Positions 37,187 through 46,500 of a DNA stretch of 64,000 nt are shown piece by piece (position 1 is the stretch's first letter; each line of letters starts with the position of its first letter). The translations under genes were made by a program, and so were the position numbers. The DNA lies in NCBI GenBank assembly GCA_964555645.1, contig CAZKTA010000001.1:434001-498000 (forward strand), written 5' to 3'. A model generated the notes under the pieces. It had not been told where the DNA came from, ran no database searches, and was given only the letters and a program-made list of their open reading frames with translations. Source of the stretch: DTLC01 sp964555645 (GTDB lineage Bacteria > Verrucomicrobiota > Verrucomicrobiia > Limisphaerales > DTLC01).

Positions 37187-39859
37187 ATGAGAGATAAACA
37201 AACTAGTGTGATCCGAACCCGCCTAAGTGTGAAGGCGGCGATCTCGATGCTGGCAGGTGGAACCCTGTATGTGAGTGCAGGCATGGGAGCACTTGCGCAG
37301 GGCCCAGATAATGTGATTTACCTCGTGCCATTTTCACATTTGGACCTGTTTTGGGGTGGCACGCGCGAAGAGTGCCTTGCTCGGGGCAACCAAATAATTG
37401 CCAAGGCGATTCAATTGGCTGAGCGCTCCCCCCAGTTCAGATTTTTGTTGGAAGACAATGTATTCGTTGCCAACTACATGGATTCGCGTGCCGGCTCACC
37501 CGAGGTCGCCAAGCTCAAATCGCTGGTCAAGGCCGGCCGCATTGAAATCGCGCCCAAGTGGGCTGCAATTTTCCAGGGACTGCCTGATGGGGAAGTGCAT
37601 GCTCGTAACTTGGCAATTGGGAAATGGTACGCGCGTCATGTTTTTGGCGTTGAACCCCAAGTCGCGCACTTGGGGGATCTGCCAGGCTACACCCTGCAGT
37701 TCCCACAAATACTGCGCTTGTCAGGTGTTCCATTTGCCGTTATGACGCGGATGGGACCAATGGACAAATCGCTGTTTAACTGGGTTAGCCCAGACGGCTC
37801 GAAGGTCTTAATCTGGAATGCCCTCAAAGGATACGGTTGGGGCACATTTCTAACGTCAAAAACACTTACCTCTGCGCAGAAGGCAGACCGGCTCCAAAGA
37901 GATTTGGCTGACTTACGCAAACACTATGTCGGCCCAGTATTTATGAACTGGGGCAGCGACCTTTTTACACCGGCAGACGACCTCGTGGGATGTGTTGAGG
38001 AGGTCAATAATGCTGGGCTGTTCCGTGTTACGCTGGCAACGCCGACTGAGTTTTTTAATGCTGCAAAGCTTGCATCAAACGTCCCAGAGGCAATAGGTGA
38101 GATCCCTGAGTCGTGGCCGAACGTGGTCTCTTCATTGGCACACATGTGGCCGCTCGCTGTCCCAGCAACAGCGACGCTGCTTGCAGCGGAACGGTTTGCA
38201 ACGATCAATTATGCGTTGGGGTATGCACAGTATCCGCAGGCGGAGTTGGACTTGCTTTGGAAGAAGCTGGTTGAGTCGATGGATCACAACCACAATGGCC
38301 AGGGCGGTGCACTAGGCGATAGTCGCAAAATCGAATATTCCCAATTAGCGATGATGCATGGGGGCGAAATTTTGCGTGAGATGCTTAGGAATATTGCTGA
38401 ACGCGCCCAAATCCCCTTCACAAATGCACTCGCAATTGTTGTGTTTAATCCGTTGGGCTGGCTACGTGACGACATCGTCTGCACGCATGTGACACTTTAT
38501 GGTGAGCCGTCCCCCGGAAACCTAGGCTTGTTCCGCAGCGGAATGCGGCTGCTTGATGCGTCTGGTGCTCCAGTGCCGTTCCACGTCACGGAGTACAGCG
38601 AGAATATCTCGCGCGCGCTTCAAGTCGTGTTTTGTGCGCGGGATGTCCCACCACTTGGGTACAAAACATATTACCTCGTCCCCGCCGAAAAGGACGGCCA
38701 GGCAGGAGTGGCGGTATCTGCGCGGCTAGACCAGGAAAATGACAGGCGCGAACCGCGTCGCCCGCTTGGATCCGACACAATCGAGAACAGGTTTTATCAG
38801 TTGAATGTGGATCGGGCGACGGGTCGGTTTACACTTTTCGACAAGGAACTCGGATCCGATGTGTGTCGCGATATGGAAATTGTTGCAACTGAGGAACGCG
38901 GTGGTAATTACATCGGCATTGAGCCACCCACTAGCCGCGTCGTGCCTGCACTTGTTGAGGATGTTGTTGTTGAGGAAACGAACGCGGTCCGCGGGGTCAT
39001 ACGAATTGCAAGCCGAATTGGCGATATTCCGATTACCCAGCGTTTGACCTTGTACAGCGAGTTGAAGCGGTTGGACATCGAAAATGTTGTTCAATGGAAA
39101 TCGCCCAGATTCCTACGAATCGAGCAGTTGTTCCCGGTGTGCTGCACCAATTCGGCGATTACCTACGGCATTGCATTCGGCGCTAACTCGGCCACGAATC
39201 TTTTGCCAGGAACAGGGCCGCGTGCAGGTGACGAAATTAAGCCTGAATCATGGCGCAACTCACGGCTTGTTCAACATTGGATACACGCCGGTAACGATAA
39301 GTTTGGTCTGACGATTGCAACTGATCACCAGCAGGTACGGCTTAGCCAAGACGTAATTCGCGCGCAAATGTTGCGCGGCACACGATTTACCTCTGTCAAG
39401 GTTGTGCGTGCTAATGAGATCACTTCATTGCATTATCCTCCACCAGGGCTATACACGTTCCGCTATTCGCTCAGCTCAGGTCCCGGCAACTGGAAAGCTA
39501 CAAAGGCGTATCGGAACGGGTTCAACTTCAATAATCCGTTGTTGGCTGTCAGCGTCGTTGACAATGTGTCTGCCAAATCGTTACCGCCGGAGCAATCTTT
39601 CTGTACGTTGGATGCGGATAATCTTGTATTAAGCGCGCTTAAAAAGGCCGATAGGACCGGGGCAATTGTGGTACGAGTGTATGAAGTTGAAGGCATGTCT
39701 GCTGAGACAACAGTGCGGTTCCTAGGCCAGATCCGCACGTGTGGGGAGTTGAACCTGCTGGAAGAAGAACTTGCTGTACCTGCGACGTCAACAGTCCGGT
39801 TCAACCCGTATCAAATTAAAACGTTTCAGCTGAATGCAACACGCCAAGATGTGAATTGA
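37187..39859 (+). CDS. Secreted GH38-like alpha-mannosidase (third copy)
   Basis: 890 aa. Signal sequence MRDKQTSVIRTRLSVKAAIS... ends near GALAQG. Core motifs: VPFSHLDLFWGGTREE (His51, Asp53), HLGDLPGYTLQFPQIL (Asp164 at the nucleophile position), SMDHNHNGQGGALGD, then the C-terminal beta-domains (FDKELGSDVCRD). Close paralogue of the 32167 gene in length and motif spacing. Last gene of the plus-strand operon; the next gene converges on it, with 131 bases between and no obvious terminator hairpin. Confidence 0.75.
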   Translation: MRDKQTSVIRTRLSVKAAISMLAGGTLYVSAGMGALAQGPDNVIYLVPFSHLDLFWGGTREECLARGNQIIAKAIQLAERSPQFRFLLEDNVFVANYMDSRAGSPEVAKLKSLVKAGRIEIAPKWAAIFQGLPDGEVHARNLAIGKWYARHVFGVEPQVAHLGDLPGYTLQFPQILRLSGVPFAVMTRMGPMDKSLFNWVSPDGSKVLIWNALKGYGWGTFLTSKTLTSAQKADRLQRDLADLRKHYVGPVFMNWGSDLFTPADDLVGCVEEVNNAGLFRVTLATPTEFFNAAKLASNVPEAIGEIPESWPNVVSSLAHMWPLAVPATATLLAAERFATINYALGYAQYPQAELDLLWKKLVESMDHNHNGQGGALGDSRKIEYSQLAMMHGGEILREMLRNIAERAQIPFTNALAIVVFNPLGWLRDDIVCTHVTLYGEPSPGNLGLFRSGMRLLDASGAPVPFHVTEYSENISRALQVVFCARDVPPLGYKTYYLVPAEKDGQAGVAVSARLDQENDRREPRRPLGSDTIENRFYQLNVDRATGRFTLFDKELGSDVCRDMEIVATEERGGNYIGIEPPTSRVVPALVEDVVVEETNAVRGVIRIASRIGDIPITQRLTLYSELKRLDIENVVQWKSPRFLRIEQLFPVCCTNSAITYGIAFGANSATNLLPGTGPRAGDEIKPESWRNSRLVQHWIHAGNDKFGLTIATDHQQVRLSQDVIRAQMLRGTRFTSVKVVRANEITSLHYPPPGLYTFRYSLSSGPGNWKATKAYRNGFNFNNPLLAVSVVDNVSAKSLPPEQSFCTLDADNLVLSALKKADRTGAIVVRVYEVEGMSAETTVRFLGQIRTCGELNLLEEELAVPATSTVRFNPYQIKTFQLNATRQDVN

Positions 39860-39990
39860 GTATGAGATGTCCAAATCAGGATCTCGGCAAGCCTGGTACT
39901 CGGGCCAGTCTTTTCCGGCACGGTGTGAACAAGCGAGTGGAGCGCAGTCGATTCTCGGCACGGTTCCGAATCGGCCGCCCAAAACGCTCA

Positions 39991-41100
39991 TTAAACTGGT
40001 TTTACCCAGTTGCCCGAGCTTGCCGAGTTATACATGGCTTGCATGACACTCACCCGGGTGGCGGCTTCGTGCGGTGTCACAAGTTGGAAACCAGCTTTCC
40101 CCCGGATAGTCTCAACAAACATCTCAAGTTGGCTGGGCAACGCCCGTGGCAATTGCTCCCAAGGTTCTTTACCGTCTGCCTTTGCGACCTTTTTGCTCTT
40201 GAAATACAGGTTTCCGTTGACAATCAGAGCATGACCCTCTGTACCCGCAACTTGCAGCGTAATAGGGTTTGCTACATCAACCCAGCCAGCCGCCAGCGTG
40301 CCTGCAGGGCCAGCCTTAAATTTGAGCATTGCCTGGCCGGTCTCGTCGCACCCACTGTATCTCCCGGTCACAACTCTGACATCCGCTACGACGGACTCGA
40401 CGTCGCCCATCAGCCACATCATCAGATCGAGCGAATGCGTCCCAAGATCGCCAAACGCACCCACACCAGCAATCTTTGGATCCGCCATCCAACGCCACTC
40501 GTTGTCAAACCAGCCATCAAGCGCGCCGTTGTGGCAGTTCCAGGCAGCGATGCGCGTTATTTTGCCAAAACTGCCCAGCGCAATCTGTTCCTTCAGGAAC
40601 AAATGTTTCGGATCGCAGCGCATAAAGTACCCGGTGGTGAAATGCACATTAGCACGCTTGATTGCATTGGCCATTCGGTAACTTTCGTCCGCTGTGACTC
40701 CAAGTGGTTTTTCGACGAACATGTGCTTTTTGGCGGCGGCCGCCCCGAGTACAAGCTCAAGATGCCGGTTTGTCTCAGAACAAATCACAACACCAACCAC
40801 TTCCTTGTCGCGCCAAATTTGTTCAGGCGTATGGGCTTGGGCTGCGCCCAACTTGGCCGCGTTTTTGGAGGCGCGGTCACGATCATGATCCCAAACAAAC
40901 TTGACGTGTACGTCCGGCATGTTTGTGATTTGCCTGACAAAGCCGGGGGTGTGAATGTGCGCGCAACCAACAAGCGCAAGTGTGACCCGTTTATTAGGGA
41001 GTTCGGTGTTGTTGGCTTCAATTGTAGGCGCGGTTGCAATTGCAACGCCTGCAGCAGCGGTTGTCTTCAAAAAATGCCGTCGTGAAATGGTCGCATTCAT
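39991..41100 (-). CDS. Gfo/Idh/MocA oxidoreductase with Tat signal
   Basis: 369 aa. N-terminal SRRHFLKT followed by a hydrophobic stretch (TAAAGVAIATAP) is a twin-arginine signal, so a folded, cofactor-loaded enzyme is exported. Rossmann part follows (VTLALVGCAHIHTPGF), with the family's EKPLG motif (FVEKPLGVTADESYR) and GAFGDLGTHSLDLMMWL in the C-terminal domain. Members oxidise, reduce or hydrolyse sugars with NAD(P); exported ones often work on glycans in the periplasm. It converges with the mannosidase operon and diverges from the alcohol dehydrogenase gene. The specific reaction is unknown. Confidence 0.85.
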   Translation of the reverse strand: MNATISRRHFLKTTAAAGVAIATAPTIEANNTELPNKRVTLALVGCAHIHTPGFVRQITNMPDVHVKFVWDHDRDRASKNAAKLGAAQAHTPEQIWRDKEVVGVVICSETNRHLELVLGAAAAKKHMFVEKPLGVTADESYRMANAIKRANVHFTTGYFMRCDPKHLFLKEQIALGSFGKITRIAAWNCHNGALDGWFDNEWRWMADPKIAGVGAFGDLGTHSLDLMMWLMGDVESVVADVRVVTGRYSGCDETGQAMLKFKAGPAGTLAAGWVDVANPITLQVAGTEGHALIVNGNLYFKSKKVAKADGKEPWEQLPRALPSQLEMFVETIRGKAGFQLVTPHEAATRVSVMQAMYNSASSGNWVKPV

Positions 41101-41396
41101 TGTCGTCTGTTTTTCAAATGCTCACGTTTAATGTTGTTTGTGTCAATTGTACAGGCGGCCGCCTTGCTTGGTGTCTGCGGGTATCGTTGACATTTCTAAG
41201 CGAGGCGTGTTCTAGGCAGTTTGTGTGGTACGCGTCTGCGGCAAAGTACGGGTTGAGGTTTTGCTCTTTTATCTGGTTGACAGCGCGCCATGGCCTACAA
41301 CCGTACCCAGACACGCATGAACGGCCCATATTAGCGGACGAAAACCAACTGTGTATCGGGAATCATGACCAAGAGCAAATCCCCTAGGTGTCCATT

Positions 41397-42449
41397 ATGA
41401 ACACGACAATGCTAGCTGCGGTTCTGTACGGTGCACGCGACTTAAGGGTCGAATCGTGTAAACTGCCGGAGTTGGAGCCAGGGCAGGTCCTTGTAAAGGT
41501 TCGGCGAGCCGGTATTTGTGGATCCGATTTGCATTACTTCGCACATGGATACTGCGGCTCATTTGTGCCGTCGCGCCCTTTCATTTTAGGACATGAGTTT
41601 GCAGGCGAAGTTGTGGCGTGTGCCAATGACGTAATCAAACCTGAGATAGGCACTCGCGTCACCGTCAACCCGGCCCGTCCGTGCGGGTTCTGCAATTACT
41701 GCAAGTCAGGCAAGGGAAATCTGTGTCAGCACGCAAAGATGCTTGGCAGCGCAAGCACAACACCACCGCGTGACGGTGCGTTTGCACAGTTTGTTGCCGC
41801 TTATGCTGACCAGTGTATCGAGCTGCCGCCCCAGATAGATGATAGTGTGGGTGCGATGATTGAACCGCTTGCGGTCGCACTACATGCCTTAAAGGTTGCA
41901 GGTGACATTGCTGCTCATTCTGTGCTTGTGACAGGTGCAGGCCCAATTGGGCTGCTTATTGCGATGAGCGCGCGGGTATACGGTGCGGCACCGGTAGCAG
42001 TGAGTGAAATTGTGGATGCACGCCGACAAGCTGCGACGTTCTTTGGGGTGGATGCAGTTCTTAATCCAGGTGCAGAGACATTTGTCGAGGCTGCTCGGAA
42101 AGTTGCACCTGATGGGTTCGACGTTATATTTGAAGCATCAGGCACGCCAGCCGCACTCGGGCAAGCTTTTGGCTTGGTCCGACGCGGTGGCACGATTGTC
42201 CAGGTTGGCACTGTTGTAACGGGTGCAATACCGCTTCCTGCAAATGACCTGATGATACGTGAGCTGCAGTACATCGGCAGCTTCAGGTATTTAACCGAAT
42301 TCAGCGCTGCTGTTCAGCTGATTGCATCTGGGCGGTTGGATGTAAGCCCACTTATTAGCCGTGTTTTTCCGCTTAACCAGGTCTGTGCAGCATTCAAATT
42401 CAGCCTTGGCAAACAAGGCGTTCTGAAAGTTCAGATTGAAGTCCCGTAG
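41397..42449 (+). CDS. Zinc alcohol dehydrogenase, L-idonate 5-dehydrogenase / sorbitol dehydrogenase type
   Basis: 350 aa from ATG 41397 (a GTG at 41388 is in frame but adds only MSI). Medium-chain zinc dehydrogenase: catalytic zinc region GICGSDLHYF and GHEFAGEV, structural zinc lobe CGFCNYCKSGKGNLC, nucleotide-binding VTGAGPIGLLIA, and a C-terminal GKQGVLKVQI ending. Closest in feel to L-idonate 5-dehydrogenase and other polyol dehydrogenases acting on sugar acids or alditols. It is divergent to the Gfo/Idh gene with 296 bases between, and near the sugar-acid operon, so oxidation of a hexonate or polyol is plausible. Cytoplasmic. Confidence 0.82.
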   Translation: MNTTMLAAVLYGARDLRVESCKLPELEPGQVLVKVRRAGICGSDLHYFAHGYCGSFVPSRPFILGHEFAGEVVACANDVIKPEIGTRVTVNPARPCGFCNYCKSGKGNLCQHAKMLGSASTTPPRDGAFAQFVAAYADQCIELPPQIDDSVGAMIEPLAVALHALKVAGDIAAHSVLVTGAGPIGLLIAMSARVYGAAPVAVSEIVDARRQAATFFGVDAVLNPGAETFVEAARKVAPDGFDVIFEASGTPAALGQAFGLVRRGGTIVQVGTVVTGAIPLPANDLMIRELQYIGSFRYLTEFSAAVQLIASGRLDVSPLISRVFPLNQVCAAFKFSLGKQGVLKVQIEVP

Positions 42450-43564
42450 CGTCTGCCGGCCGACCTCGAGAAAAGGGGTGCAGCAAACACTTGATTGGTC
42501 CTTTTTTGGCATGTTGCGTCGGCATTTTCTACAAGCGGACCACCGGAGCTGATCACGTCGAGCGTAGTAATTTTCTCGGAAAAGCGTTGAAACTGCGCCT
42601 CTAGTGGTTGAACAAGTAAAGAGCCTGTGGCTAACGGAGAAGGAGGACTCACACCTGCAACGGTATGGTAAGTCCTCGCTGGCCAGTCTGTAATAGTATG
42701 ACGGTAGCTGGAAAAAACCAAAGCAATGTCACCTTTGATGATATGAACCAAATGATGATGGGCTCTCACCGTCGGTTTCTTGTGGATGCGAAAAGCCTAT
42801 AAGTGGCAATGTGGAGAAGGGTTGTTACGCCAAGCTAGACCGTGCCCCCTTAAACACGGACGCTTTGAGACAATGGCTTCGTCGTCTGGGGCGATATTCA
42901 GTGGGCATTGGCGGGTTGATCCTCTGGCGAGCATTGCTTGAGCGCTTCAGGCACACTGTCCGATAAGCACTGAAACATGGATATGCCTCGCGTATGGAGA
43001 GCGTCCAGCTTCGTCCATAGGGTGAGGCTTTACGAACTAACATCCAGATAGCGAGGCGTTGAACATGATTCCCCACATTTGACTGCTGAACACGAAACTT
43101 GCTTTAGTGGTCGAGGTTTACGGTCTCATTGGGAACAAAGTATGCCGTGTTCTGCGGTCGGACACCTTGCATTGTCAATCCCGTTGATATTCTCGGCCCC
43201 GCTCGGGCTGCGACTGAAGACTTCGCACATATCAGATGCACTTGTGTGCCGACTTGGTGGTGTCTTCTGCGGCCCCTTGCAATAGACTGAAGTTGGGAAG
43301 AGACAGTTTTTCGAGGCAGTTTGAATTTTGATCGTAGCGCAGCCAGCGGCAGCGGCTCAGTGGCTCCTGTGACGGATGCATTGTAAAGCAGTTTCCTTAA
43401 GGAGACATAGAGCAAGTGTAAAATGGTTGAATGTGCGGTTTGCATATCGGGAGTTGGATTTTTATGATTGACCTGCACGCCGGGGTCGGCCAAGCTTAAC
43501 GCGGTGCTGGACGGGTGCGGAACCTGTCCACCTGTCCGAAGACGTCATCTAAAGCACAAAAAAG
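42450..43564. other. 1.1-kb gene-free region
   Basis: The longest untranslated stretch in the window. No frame resembles a known protein, and the longer ones on the minus strand (42825-43076, 43104-43493) look random. An inverted repeat GAGGACT / AGTCCTC spans 42643-42677 around a 21-base interior. CCTTAAGGAG at about 43395-43404 is followed by a 14-codon frame from ATG 43422 that I do not call a gene. The promoter for the arabinofuranosidase gene must lie in the right part. No tRNA or transposase remnant recognised. Confidence 0.45.
43509..43529 (+). promoter_or_regulatory. Leader hairpin before the double arabinofuranosidase gene
   Basis: GGACGGGT / ACCTGTCC pair as an 8-bp stem with one G-U and a 5-base loop, ending 35 bases before ATG 43565. 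No T-run. Candidate mRNA leader structure; function unknown. Confidence 0.25.
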
Positions 43565-46500
43565 ATGAAGGCTAAATTAATTATCTGCGTCGTCACAGTT
43601 GCACTGCTTTGCACGGTTGTAAATGGTGAGTTAATAACTGATAACCAACCTCCACCAAAAGTCAGGTTGAATGTGCCGCCGAAAGCCGCGCTGTTTAGCT
43701 TGCACGACGTGCGTCTGTTGGACGGGCCGTTCAAACAGGCGCAGGACATAGCAGTAAAATACCTGCTGAGTCTTGATTCGGACAGGTTGCTGGCAAGGTA
43801 CAGAATGGAAGCTGGGCTTGAGCCAAAAGCACAGCCGTATGGCGGGTGGGAAGCACAGGGTATCGCAGGTCATTCGCTGGGGCATTACCTGAGCGGCTGT
43901 GCGCTTGCATATGCTTCAACGGGCGACAAACGTTTCCTAGACCGGGTCAACTACATTGTTGACCAGCTCGCTGAATGCCAGCGTGCCATCGGTACCGGGT
44001 ACGTCGCAGGTATCCCAAACGGTAAACGTGTATATGCCGAAGTTGCGGCTGGGAATATTCGGTCCAGCGGTTTCGATCTGAACGGGTCGTGGGTACCGAA
44101 CTACAACCTGCACAAGCTTTTCGCTGGCTTACGCGACGCGTACAGGCTTTGCACAAACAAAACCGCGCTCGAAGTGGCGAAAAAACTGGCCGACTGGTTC
44201 GACTCTGTCCATGCCAATCTCACCGAGGAACAAATGCAACGCGTGCTGGCATGTGAGCACGGTGGCCTAAACGAAACTTTTGCCGACCTGTACGCCGACA
44301 CAGGTAATGAGCGGTACCTGAAACTGGCTCGTAGGATTTACCACAAGGCAATCCTCGAGCCGCTTGCACGCGGTGAAGACATTTTGCCTGGCAAACACGC
44401 AAACACACAGATCCCGAAGCTGATCGGGCTAGCCACACTTTACGAGTTGACCGGGAATGAAACCGACCGCAGTGCGGCAAACTTTTTCTGGGAACGCGTC
44501 GTGTACCACCACTCGTACGTGACCGGCAGCCATAGCGACCGCGAATATTTCGGTCCGCCAGACCGGCTCAATAACCGGCTCAGCCCGAACACAGCCGAAA
44601 CATGCAACGTGTATAACATGTTAAAGCTCACCCGACATGTGTTCGGTTGGAATCCGAGTGCCGCAGTAGCAGACTTCTACGAACGCGCTCTACTTAACCA
44701 CATTCGCGCCACGCAACATCCCGACGGGCGCGTCATGTACTACCTCTCGCTGCAGCCGGGCCACTACAAGGAGTATCAGACGCATACAAACAGTTTCACC
44801 TGTTGTGTCGGCACGGGCATGGAAAACCACGTCAGGTACGCTGAAGCAATCTACTTCCACGACAAAGACGGTCTGTGTGTGAACCTGTTCATTGCATCCG
44901 AGCTGAATTGGCGCGCGCGCGGGGTCAAAGTCAGGCAAGACACCGCTTGGCCCGAGAGCGACACTGCAACGTTGACTTTCAGTTGCAAATCACCGCAAGA
45001 ATTTACACTGCGCATTCGGCATCCACACTGGGCTGAAAAGCTCGTGGTCAAAGTCAATGGTAGGCAGCTTACGCAACAGACCAAACCTTCCAGCTACTTC
45101 GAGCTGCGGCGGCGCTGGCGCACCGGTGATAAGGTCGAGGTCTCTTTTCCAATGCACCTGCGCACTGAATCAATGCCGGATAACACAAACCGAATCGCAA
45201 TTTTCTACGGACCGACCGTGCTCGCATCTGATTTGGGCCCTGTGCCCGACGCGGAAGCTGGTAAACCAGGTTACGTGCCTGTAATGCTAACTGAGGGCAG
45301 GCCAGTTACAAATTGGATCAAGCAGGTGTCGAAACTACCGCTTAAGTTCCGGACAGTCGGCGTTGGTAAACCGCGTGATGTCGAGTTGGTGCCGTTGTGG
45401 CAATTGCACGATCGCAGGTACACAGTGTACCTCGATCTGTTCTCAAAAGACGAGTGGGCACAACGCGAAGCTGAGATCCGTGCCGAAGAACAACGCCAAC
45501 TGGAGCTTGTAGCACGAACAACTGACATCTTGCACATCGGTGAGATGCAACCCGAGCGCGATCACAATCTGCAGGGCGAAAACACATCTGTTGGCGAGTT
45601 CGCAGGACGCAAGTGGCGTCATGCAACCGATGGCGGCTGGTTCAGCTTCGAAATGAAGGTACCGCAAGACGCACCTGCAGAGCTAGTGTGTACTTACTGG
45701 GGCGGCGACAGCGGAAACCGCGTATTCGATATCCTGGTAGATGGCGAAAAAATTGCCACACAACGGCTACGCGGCAACCGACAAAACCGGTTCTACGACG
45801 TTACGTATCCAATCCCGGAAAATCTTACGCGTGGCAAACAAAAGGTCACAGTCAAGTTCCAAGCGCACCCAGATGCGACCGCCGGGGGTGTGTTCGGTGT
45901 GCGAATGGTTAAGGGTGCGCCCGGCACTCAGACACAACAAGAACCAAACCCGACACCTGGCGGTGCATCAATTAGCACTGGCAACAATCTGCTGCAAAAC
46001 CCGTCCTTTGAAGATGTCGAGGGCGACCGACCGCGCGCTTGGCGACAAGAACAATGGCAGGGCGAAGGTACGTTTGCCGTAGCAAATATCGGCCGCACCG
46101 GTAACCGAAGCGTAATGATTTCTTCGGCGGAGGGTGCAGACATTGCCTGGGCAACCACTGTTGATGTAGAGCCGAATGCACGGTACCGACTTACCGGATG
46201 GATCAAAACTGAAAATGTCATAGCAACTAGTGGGATGGGTGCGCTGTTTAACGTACACGGGTTGGACGGCGCAGTAACTGAGGCTGTTACAGGAACAAAG
46301 GATTGGACACGTGTGCAGGTGGAATTCGATACCGAAGACCTGACAAGCATCCAGGTGAACTGTTTGTTTGGTGGATGGGGCTTGGCCACAGGTAAAGCAT
46401 GGTACGACGACGTGCGACTCGAGCTGGTCAGTAAACGTCCGCAGAGCACAAATTCCGCGCCGTCGCGGATCGTGATTGATGCTGCAAAAACAATGGAGCC

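Noticed and set aside
39856..41085. 409-codon plus-strand frame opposite the Gfo/Idh gene
   Set aside because: Antisense to a protein with clear Tat, Rossmann and EKP motifs; no family signal of its own.
43422..43466. 14-codon frame with AAGGAG upstream (possible leader peptide)
   Set aside because: The AAGGAG lies too far from the ATG and the peptide shows no codon bias tied to regulation.
42825..43493. Minus-strand frames that might be transposase remnants
   Set aside because: No DDE, helix-turn-helix or inverted-repeat ends could be recognised.
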